A stretch of 12,307 bases of DNA. It comes from Cytophagales bacterium (GTDB lineage: Bacteria; Bacteroidota; Bacteroidia; Cytophagales; Cyclobacteriaceae). Position numbers and translations under genes: made by a program. Shown here in pieces: positions 6,505 through 12,307 of the stretch (positions are counted from its first letter, which is position 1; each line of letters opens with the position of its first letter). The notes under the pieces are model-generated. The model had not been told where the DNA came from, made no database searches, and worked only from the letters and a program-made list of their open reading frames with translations. The stretch covers positions 1 through 12,307 of the forward strand of contig JAJCYL010000715.1 in NCBI GenBank assembly GCA_029262955.1, read 5' to 3'.

Positions 6505-9500
6505 ATGCAATTAACCAAACTTGAGCTAAAAGGCTTCAAAAGCTTTGGTGACAAAGTGGTCATCAATTTTGATAAGGGAATTACTGGCATTGTTGGTCCA
6601 AATGGCTGTGGAAAATCCAACATTGTAGATGCTATTAGGTGGGTTCTTGGTGAGCAAAAAACGCGAATGCTACGCTCCGATAAAATGGAGAATATCATCT
6701 TCAATGGGACAAAGAAACGTAAGGCCACTAACCTTACAGAAGTTTCACTATCTTTTAACAATACTAAGAACTTATTACCCACTGAATATTCACAAATAAC
6801 CATAACCAGACGATATTATAGATCTGGTGAGAGTGAATATTTACTTAATGGTGTCACCTGTAGATTAAAGGACATAACCAATCTGTTTTTGGATACGGGG
6901 ATAGCATCAAACAGTTATGCCATTATAGAATTGAAAATGGTGGATGACATCCTCAACGACAAGGACAACTCCAGGCGGGCACTCTTCGAAGAAGCTGCCG
7001 GTATTTCAAAGTTCAAAATAAGAAAGAAAGAAACATTAAGAAGGTTGGATGATACTGACGCAGATTTGGAACGAGTCGAAGACCTTATCTTTGAAATTGA
7101 CAAAAATCTTAAATCTCTAGAAAAGCAAGCCAGGCAAACACAAAGGTATTTTAAGCTCAAAGAGGAGTATAAAGAATTGAGCATTCAATTGGCCAGAATT
7201 ATCATTCGGGATCATAAAAAATCTTTTGATTCTATCTCCAAGCAAATTGAAGCTGAAAATGACAAGAAAATAAACCATGGAAAGCTAGTGGCTGAAAAGG
7301 AAGCCTCAGTTGAGAAAGCAAAGGCTGAACAAATTAACAGAGAAAAAATTCTGTCATCCAGACAAAAAGCTTTAAACGATCATGTAAATAACATTCGTCA
7401 ATACGAAGGAGAAAAGAAAGTTAAAAATGAGCGATTACGATTTCTCACTGATAAAGCAGATAATCATAAAGCTCAAATAGATCTTGATAAAAAGAGCAAC
7501 GAAAGAGCTTCTTTCTCAATCAGTAGTCTTGAGCAGGAGAAAGACAAGACGACCGTTCAACTAACTTCAAAAGAAGCTGAGGTTGAAGCCCTGAAGGCAG
7601 CTTATGAAAAACAAAAAGAAGAAACATCAGGCTTGCAGGTGGCTGTTAATGAAGTTCTTCAACAATATAGATCAAAGCAAGAGGAAGTTTTTCAGCTTAA
7701 CAAATCCCTGGAGATAAAGAATATACAACTCAATTCATTCAAGGAAGAACTTAAAAAGACCACAAGTGATTCCACAACTCATGCAGAAAATCTCAGTGAA
7801 TTTGAGAAAAGACTAGAGGAAATTTCTAAAACTCGTGATGAGAAAAGTGCTGAGTTTGAGAGAATTAAAAAAAGTGAGGAACAACTACAAAAAAGCTTAG
7901 AGTCCACCGAGAAAACGGTGGGAAGCATCCGTGAACAGCAAACACAGGTTAATCGCAAACTTGACGCTCTACAAAACGAATACAACCTGACCAAGTCAAT
8001 GGTTGATAATTTAGAAGGCTTTCCGGAGGCCATTCGTTTCTTGCGCAAGAACCAAAAGTGGGCCAAGGATGCCCCACTCTTGTCTGACATAATTGCTTGT
8101 CCTGAAGAATACAGAGTGGCCATAGAAAATTACCTTGAGCCATGGATGAATCATTACATTGTAGATACTGAAGAACAAGCTTTCCAGGCGGTTAATCTTC
8201 TCTGTGATGCAGCCAAGGGCAAGGCTCACTTTTTCATCCTCTCAAAACTTGAAAAATCTAAAGCCTTCAGTGGCAGAATTATACAAGAAGCTGTGCCCGC
8301 CACAGAAGTAGTTGAATACGACAATCGATATAAAAAGTTGGTGTCTCATCTATTAGATAAGGTGTATATCGTCCCCAATCGGTTGGACCAAATGCCCGAA
8401 GACGATGAGTTGGTCTTCATTACACAGGATGGTCAGGTCTCTAAGAAAAGATTCAGCATATCAGGTGGTTCAGTAGGCCTTTTTGAAGGTAAAAGAATCG
8501 GTCGGGCCAAAAATCTTGAGAAACTTACACAGGAAATAAAAACACATTCGCAGAAGCTGAGTGGCATTAACCGCAATCTTCAATCCGAGCTTGATAGTCT
8601 CGAAAACATTAAGACGAGTTCCAAAAAGACGGAACTGGAATCTTGGCAGATTGAAATGAATCAGATCAATGAGACCTATGTTACTCTTAAAACCAAACAA
8701 GAGCAGCTATCTCAATTGCTAAATTCTAATTCTACCAGAAAAGAAGACATGGTAGATCAGATTACTCTTCTTGAAAAAGAAATAGAAAGTATTGAACCGC
8801 AGAGCATTTCAGAAACTCAAGCACTTCAGGCCTTGGAAGTAAACTATAATGAACAAAATGAGCAGCTAAAGTCATTGACTGAGATTCTAAATGAGAAATC
8901 CAGTGTTTACAATCAGGAAAACATCCTTTTTCATCAGCAACAGAATAGTTTAAATAGCTTGCTCCAGGAAATTGGTTTTAAACAAACCACTTTCGAAACT
9001 AGCCGGCAAAGGATTGAAAAGAATCAGGAAGATCTGCGACTGACAGAACAGGAAATAAAAAATCTACTTCAAACCTCAGAAAGTAACGACGAAGAGCTCA
9101 TTGCCATGTACGAGGAGAAAGAGACCATTGAAACCGCTGTCAATGAGGCTGAAAAGAATTACTACTCGATACGGGGTGATATAGATGAATTAGAAAAGGA
9201 AATAAGGGAGATTCAAAGAAATCGAGAGTCAATAGATGGGTTGATTCTGGAACTTCAAAATCAATTAAACGACACCAAGTTGAACTTAAACTCAGTCAAA
9301 GAAAGGCTTTCCGTAGAGTTCAATATTGAATTGGATCAATTAATGAGTGAAAATGAAGTTCAGGAAGAGCAATCACCTAGTTTAGGGGAAGAAGAACTAA
9401 GGGAAAAAGCTCAGAGAACTAAGGACAGTATCGAAAGGATTGGCCCCATTAATCCTATGGCCATGGAAGCTTATGAAGAGATCAAGGAACGGCATGATTT

Positions 9501-10047
9501 TATTGTGACTCAAAAAGAAGATTTACTGAAAGCCAAAGAATCCTTAATGACCACGATTGGTGAAATTGATCTGGCTGCAAAAGAGGCCTTCATTGAAGCT
9601 TTCGAGAAAATCAAGGGGAATTTCATTGAAGTTTTTAGAACTCTTTTCTCTGATGAGGATGATTGTGACTTAAGGTTATCTGATGAAAATGATCCTTTGG
9701 AGTCGGGAATAGAAATCATCGCCAAGCCAAAAGGCAAGAAACCTCTTACCATAAATCAATTGTCTGGAGGGGAAAAGACCCTAACAGCTACATCTCTCCT
9801 GTTTGCCATTTATCTTCTAAAGCCCGCACCGTTCTGCATTTTCGATGAAGTGGATGCGCCCCTGGACGATGCCAACATTGATAAGTTCAATAAAATTGTA
9901 AGAAAGTTCTCCCATGAGTCTCAATTCATCATTGTTACTCATAACAAGCGAACAATGGCAAGCACGGATGTTATTTATGGCATTACGATGGTTGAACAAG
10001 GGGTATCCAGAGTTGTTCCTGTGGACCTGAGAGAACTCGCTGATTAA
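6505..10047 (+). CDS. smc: Chromosome segregation/condensation ATPase SMC
   Basis: A full-length 1180-residue bacterial SMC. Dimers with ScpA and ScpB load onto DNA and extrude loops to organise and separate daughter chromosomes. The N-terminal head has Walker A GPNGCGKS (31-38) and the Q-loop glutamine near 51. A long heptad-rich Lys/Glu coiled coil runs from about 165 to 500. The hinge starts after EGFPEAIRFL (504-513) and ends near the glycine pair in SISGGSVG (G654-G655). The return coiled coil spans about 670-1000, and the C-terminal head has the ABC signature LSGGEK (1086-1091), Walker B CIFDEVDAPLDD with D1114 and E1115, and a VTHN switch. No domain is missing or broken. The ATG at 6505 starts the typical MQLTKLELKGFKSF N-terminus; AGGG lies 7 nt before it. 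scpA and scpB are not in the window. ricT follows after 95 nt on the same strand but has its own candidate promoter. Confidence 0.98.
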   Translation: MQLTKLELKGFKSFGDKVVINFDKGITGIVGPNGCGKSNIVDAIRWVLGEQKTRMLRSDKMENIIFNGTKKRKATNLTEVSLSFNNTKNLLPTEYSQITITRRYYRSGESEYLLNGVTCRLKDITNLFLDTGIASNSYAIIELKMVDDILNDKDNSRRALFEEAAGISKFKIRKKETLRRLDDTDADLERVEDLIFEIDKNLKSLEKQARQTQRYFKLKEEYKELSIQLARIIIRDHKKSFDSISKQIEAENDKKINHGKLVAEKEASVEKAKAEQINREKILSSRQKALNDHVNNIRQYEGEKKVKNERLRFLTDKADNHKAQIDLDKKSNERASFSISSLEQEKDKTTVQLTSKEAEVEALKAAYEKQKEETSGLQVAVNEVLQQYRSKQEEVFQLNKSLEIKNIQLNSFKEELKKTTSDSTTHAENLSEFEKRLEEISKTRDEKSAEFERIKKSEEQLQKSLESTEKTVGSIREQQTQVNRKLDALQNEYNLTKSMVDNLEGFPEAIRFLRKNQKWAKDAPLLSDIIACPEEYRVAIENYLEPWMNHYIVDTEEQAFQAVNLLCDAAKGKAHFFILSKLEKSKAFSGRIIQEAVPATEVVEYDNRYKKLVSHLLDKVYIVPNRLDQMPEDDELVFITQDGQVSKKRFSISGGSVGLFEGKRIGRAKNLEKLTQEIKTHSQKLSGINRNLQSELDSLENIKTSSKKTELESWQIEMNQINETYVTLKTKQEQLSQLLNSNSTRKEDMVDQITLLEKEIESIEPQSISETQALQALEVNYNEQNEQLKSLTEILNEKSSVYNQENILFHQQQNSLNSLLQEIGFKQTTFETSRQRIEKNQEDLRLTEQEIKNLLQTSESNDEELIAMYEEKETIETAVNEAEKNYYSIRGDIDELEKEIREIQRNRESIDGLILELQNQLNDTKLNLNSVKERLSVEFNIELDQLMSENEVQEEQSPSLGEEELREKAQRTKDSIERIGPINPMAMEAYEEIKERHDFIVTQKEDLLKAKESLMTTIGEIDLAAKEAFIEAFEKIKGNFIEVFRTLFSDEDDCDLRLSDENDPLESGIEIIAKPKGKKPLTINQLSGGEKTLTATSLLFAIYLLKPAPFCIFDEVDAPLDDANIDKFNKIVRKFSHESQFIIVTHNKRTMASTDVIYGITMVEQGVSRVVPVDLRELAD

Positions 10048-10085
10048 ATAGAAAGAAGTAAAGGGAGGTCTCTGAGAATCAGTTC

Positions 10086-10115
10086 TTGTTAATTCTTAAT
10101 TCGAACCTATCTTTA
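10086..10115 (+). promoter_or_regulatory. Candidate promoter of ricT-gldH
   Basis: TTG at 10086-10088, a 19-nt spacer and TATCTTTA at 10108-10115 match the Bacteroidota promoter pattern with one mismatch (final A instead of G). The start would be near 10120, with a leader of about 22 nt. The -7 box sits inside a small inverted repeat AACCTA-TCTT-TAGGTT (10104-10119), not followed by a T-run. Confidence 0.4.
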
Positions 10116-10142
10116 GGTTTATAAACAATTTAAAATTAGGCT

Positions 10143-11318
10143 ATGTCGGGATGTGCGTCATGTAGTTCAATTACTACATCAGATGGTAAGGTTGCTGGGT
10201 GCCAAAGTAATGGTGGATGTTTAACCGGAGGGTGTAATAAACTGAATGTATTCGATTGGCTCTCCAACATGGACATACCTTTGTCAAACAGGTTTGATGT
10301 AATTGAGGTTAGGTTCAAGAATGGACGAAAGGACTTCTTTCGTAATGTAGAGAAACTCGATCTCACAACTGGAGATGCCGTAGTTGTTGACGTTCCAAAT
10401 GGCCATCATGTTGGTTATATCTCACTACAAGGCGAATTGGTCAGGCTACAAATGATGAAAAAAAAAGTAGCCAATGACGATCAAATCAAAACTATTTATA
10501 GAATTGCCAGTCAGCGTGATCTGGAGAAATTCATTTCAGTTCAAAACCGTGAAGACTCCACGTTGTATAAAACAAGGGAGGTAATTCAGGAATTAAAACT
10601 GGAGATGAAATTGACTGATGTTGAATTTCAAGCCGACAACACTAAAGCTACTTTCTTCTATTCAGCTGAAGAGAGAGTTGATTTTCGGGAATTAATCAAA
10701 AGACTAGCAGGGGAATTTAAAATCCGGGTAGAAATGCGTCAGATCAGTCTGCGTCAGGAAGCCAGTCGTATTGGTGGAATAGGTTCATGCGGTAGAGAAT
10801 TGTGCTGCTCCACGTGGTTGACAGATTTTAAGAGTGTTTCAACTTCTGCCGCGAGGTATCAAAACCTATCGCTCAATCCAAGTAAACTTTCAGGACAATG
10901 CGGTAGGCTCAAATGTTGTCTCAATTATGAATTAGAGACCTACATGGATGCGCTTAAAGACATTCCAGAGCTTGAAAAACCACTACTTACTGAAAAGGGA
11001 GAAGCCAGACTTCAAAAAACCGACATCTTCAGAAAGATCATGTGGTTTGGCTATAGGGATGACAACAATTGGCATCCCGTTGACGCAAAGAGAGTCAAAG
11101 AGATAATTGAATTAAATTCAAGGGGAAAGAAGCCAGTTACACTACTTGAAGACCTGGCAGATGACGAAGGTTCCGTCGGAGATACACTCAACAGTGACTT
11201 GGAAAGATTGGATAAAAAATACAAGAACAAACAGACCGGGAGGAGGAAGAACAAAAATAGAAATCGTAATAGGAGAAGGCCTAATAGAAATAATCAAAAA
11301 AATTCTTCAAACAATTGA
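10143..11318 (+). CDS. ricT: PSP1-domain protein, RicT/YaaT family
   Basis: A 391-residue protein of the PSP1 family (PF04468). In Bacillus subtilis the homologue RicT (YaaT) forms an iron-sulphur complex with RicA and RicF that affects RNA processing by RNase Y and developmental switching; whether this holds here is inference. The core has two linked cysteine motifs, GSCGRELCC (C216, C221, C222) and GQCGRLKCCLNYE (C253, C258, C259), the expected cluster ligands. An N-terminal extension adds C4, C7, C20, C26 and C31 in a Gly/Ser-rich setting, and the C-terminus (about 358-391) is a Lys/Arg/Asn-rich, probably disordered tail that could bind RNA. The start at ATG 10143 keeps the CASC motif. Its stop overlaps the gldH start (TGATG), so the two are translationally coupled. 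No ricA or ricF homologue is adjacent. Confidence 0.88.
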   Translation: MSGCASCSSITTSDGKVAGCQSNGGCLTGGCNKLNVFDWLSNMDIPLSNRFDVIEVRFKNGRKDFFRNVEKLDLTTGDAVVVDVPNGHHVGYISLQGELVRLQMMKKKVANDDQIKTIYRIASQRDLEKFISVQNREDSTLYKTREVIQELKLEMKLTDVEFQADNTKATFFYSAEERVDFRELIKRLAGEFKIRVEMRQISLRQEASRIGGIGSCGRELCCSTWLTDFKSVSTSAARYQNLSLNPSKLSGQCGRLKCCLNYELETYMDALKDIPELEKPLLTEKGEARLQKTDIFRKIMWFGYRDDNNWHPVDAKRVKEIIELNSRGKKPVTLLEDLADDEGSVGDTLNSDLERLDKKYKNKQTGRRKNKNRNRNRRRPNRNNQKNSSNN

Positions 11319-11785
11319 TGCAGAGATACTTTATATCATTCATACTGCTTCTTATCATGGGATGTGATCCGAATCGTGTCTATGAAGAAAACAAGGACAT
11401 TTCAGATGCAATTTGGAGATTAGATGACATACACTCTTTTAATTTTAACATTGAAGATTCAAACCTCACCTATGGTCTCCATTTCAACATAAGAAGTACC
11501 CTATCCTATCCCTTTCAAAATATTTATGTGCAATACAACTTAAAAGATAGTACAAATAACATCCTCAAATCAGAATTGAAAGAATTCAGCATATTCGACC
11601 TTAAAACCGGGGAGCCGTTAGGGGATGGCTTAGGAGATCTCTTCGACAATAGATTTCCTATTATTGATGCACAAAAATTCGATTACCCTGGTCGGTACTC
11701 AGTGGATTTTCAACAATTTATGAGATTGGATTCCTTACCGATGATAGTTTCGGTTGGATTAAGGGTGGATAAAAATATAGAGTGA
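11318..11785 (+). CDS. gldH: Gliding motility lipoprotein GldH
   Basis: A 155-residue lipoprotein of the GldH family. A signal peptide of hydrophobic residues (FISFILLLIM) ends in the lipobox IMGC, with Cys16 the lipidated residue after cleavage; DPN follows. The mature part has DAIWRLDDIHSFNFNIED, then beta-strand-rich sequence (LHFNIRSTLSYPFQNIYVQYN) and SIFDLKTGEPLGDGLGDLF, all fitting GldH. In Flavobacterium johnsoniae GldH is needed for gliding, but its biochemical role is unclear; homologues also occur in Bacteroidota that do not glide. The ATG at 11318 overlaps the ricT stop by one base; an in-frame TTG at 11315 is the less likely alternative. The gene converges on the next one with only 12 nt between stops. 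Confidence 0.85.
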   Translation: MQRYFISFILLLIMGCDPNRVYEENKDISDAIWRLDDIHSFNFNIEDSNLTYGLHFNIRSTLSYPFQNIYVQYNLKDSTNNILKSELKEFSIFDLKTGEPLGDGLGDLFDNRFPIIDAQKFDYPGRYSVDFQQFMRLDSLPMIVSVGLRVDKNIE

Positions 11786-11797
11786 GAATTCGCTGTT

Positions 11798-12307
11798 TTA
11801 AGCTGACTTCCTGAGGAATACCTGCTTTGCTTCGTCTTTCAGCTCTTCTGGAATATTTCTCTTATCTCTGACTTTTCGATGATATAGGAAATCTAAAAAA
11901 GAGCCTAAACACACAACTAATCCTATCACAGCCGGGAGAACAAAAATGTCGCCCAATTCTCTTCCACCAATGACGAGCGCAACAAACAGCAATTGAACGG
12001 TTATTAAGACAATCGTGGCCCAGGCATGATTCAGTCCAAGTTTTAATAAAACGTGATGCACGTGGTTCTTATCAGGATGCATGGGTGATTTACCGGCAAG
12101 TACTCTCTTGCAAAATACCCTTAAAGTATCATACAGGGGAATGATGACCATTCCCACACCACTAGCAATGAACGCATTGAATTTAAAGAGGGATTCTGCA
12201 GGCAACTTGAAATTGGAATCAATAAAATAAATGGTAGAGGCAGCCAGGAAGAATCCAATTAACAGAGACCCCGTGTCACCCATAAAAATATTGGAAGGGT
12301 ACCAATT
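11798..12307 (-). CDS. Polyprenyl-phosphate sugar-1-phosphate transferase (WecA/MraY family), C-terminal part
   Basis: The frame is open to the right edge of the window, so the N-terminus is missing; 169 residues remain, ending in TAA at 11798-11800. The family (glycosyltransferase 4, PF00953) moves a sugar-1-phosphate, usually GlcNAc-1-P, from UDP to undecaprenyl phosphate in the inner membrane, starting O-antigen, teichoic acid or capsule synthesis. The visible NIFMGDTGSLLIGF (fragment residues 6-19) is the catalytic/Mg motif region and PDKNHVHHVLLKLG (78-91) is the histidine loop. An HxHH loop favours the WecA-like branch rather than MraY. Four hydrophobic segments cover much of the fragment, followed by a charged cytoplasmic tail. 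The sugar used cannot be read. Confidence 0.9.
   Translation of the reverse strand, partial: NWYPSNIFMGDTGSLLIGFFLAASTIYFIDSNFKLPAESLFKFNAFIASGVGMVIIPLYDTLRVFCKRVLAGKSPMHPDKNHVHHVLLKLGLNHAWATIVLITVQLLFVALVIGGRELGDIFVLPAVIGLVVCLGSFLDFLYHRKVRDKRNIPEELKDEAKQVFLRKSA

Noticed and set aside
10104..10119. AACCTA-TCTT-TAGGTT inverted repeat as a terminator for smc
   Set aside because: The stem is short and AT-rich and no T-run follows; the TATCTTTA inside it fits a promoter box better.
11786..11797. Very short gap between convergent gldH and the sugar-phosphate transferase as a possible bidirectional terminator
   Set aside because: The 12 nt contain no inverted repeat beyond a GAATTC hexamer; no terminator structure was visible.
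1..12307. Search for CRISPR arrays, insertion sequences, tRNA genes, toxin-antitoxin or defence genes
   Set aside because: No regularly spaced repeats, terminal inverted repeats, transposase motifs, tRNA-like folds or defence-gene motifs were seen; nearly all the DNA is covered by recognisable core genes.

Overview
This window looks like an ordinary core-genome segment of a member of the Bacteroidota, probably a gliding, aerobic, Cytophagales-like lineage. Evidence for this placement: a GldH gliding-motility lipoprotein next to a PSP1/RicT gene; a DUF1080 protein; promoter candidates of the Bacteroidota type (TTG, about 19 nt, TAnnTTTG); start codons mostly lacking a Shine-Dalgarno sequence; and AT-rich intergenic DNA. 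No mobile element, CRISPR array, tRNA or rRNA gene was seen. The species cannot be fixed from the sequence alone.

Layout, left to right. Positions 1-1766 (+) hold the C-terminal beta-barrel of an Omp85/BamA-TamA-type outer-membrane protein, cut by the window edge, and 9 nt later a secreted DUF1080 (3-keto-disaccharide hydrolase-like) protein whose last codons look frameshifted. Positions 1803-3994 (-) hold ilvE followed by prfB (peptide chain release factor 2). prfB is split by a canonical programmed +1 frameshift, so the real gene starts at 2898. Divergent from ilvE is smpB (+, 4087-4554), the tmRNA partner in ribosome rescue. Positions 4642-6310 (-) hold a three-histidine-box membrane fatty-acid desaturase and a small membrane-anchored acidic protein of unknown function. 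From 6505 (+) come the full-length chromosome-condensation ATPase gene smc, then ricT (PSP1 domain) and gldH, the last two joined by a TGATG stop/start overlap. The window closes with the 3' part of a WecA/MraY-type polyprenyl-phosphate sugar-1-phosphate transferase on the minus strand.

The genes are mostly unrelated housekeeping functions: envelope assembly, amino-acid metabolism, translation termination and rescue, lipid unsaturation, chromosome segregation, motility and cell-surface polysaccharide. Two genes touch the same process: prfB (stop-codon recognition) and smpB (rescue of ribosomes lacking a stop codon), on either side of ilvE. I did not find an undescribed multi-gene system. The items most worth a second look are the prfB recoding site with its internal AGGAGG, a GC-rich perfect palindrome plus T-run between the smc promoter and the smc start, the possible +1-frame tail of the DUF1080 gene, and the hairpin just upstream of smpB.
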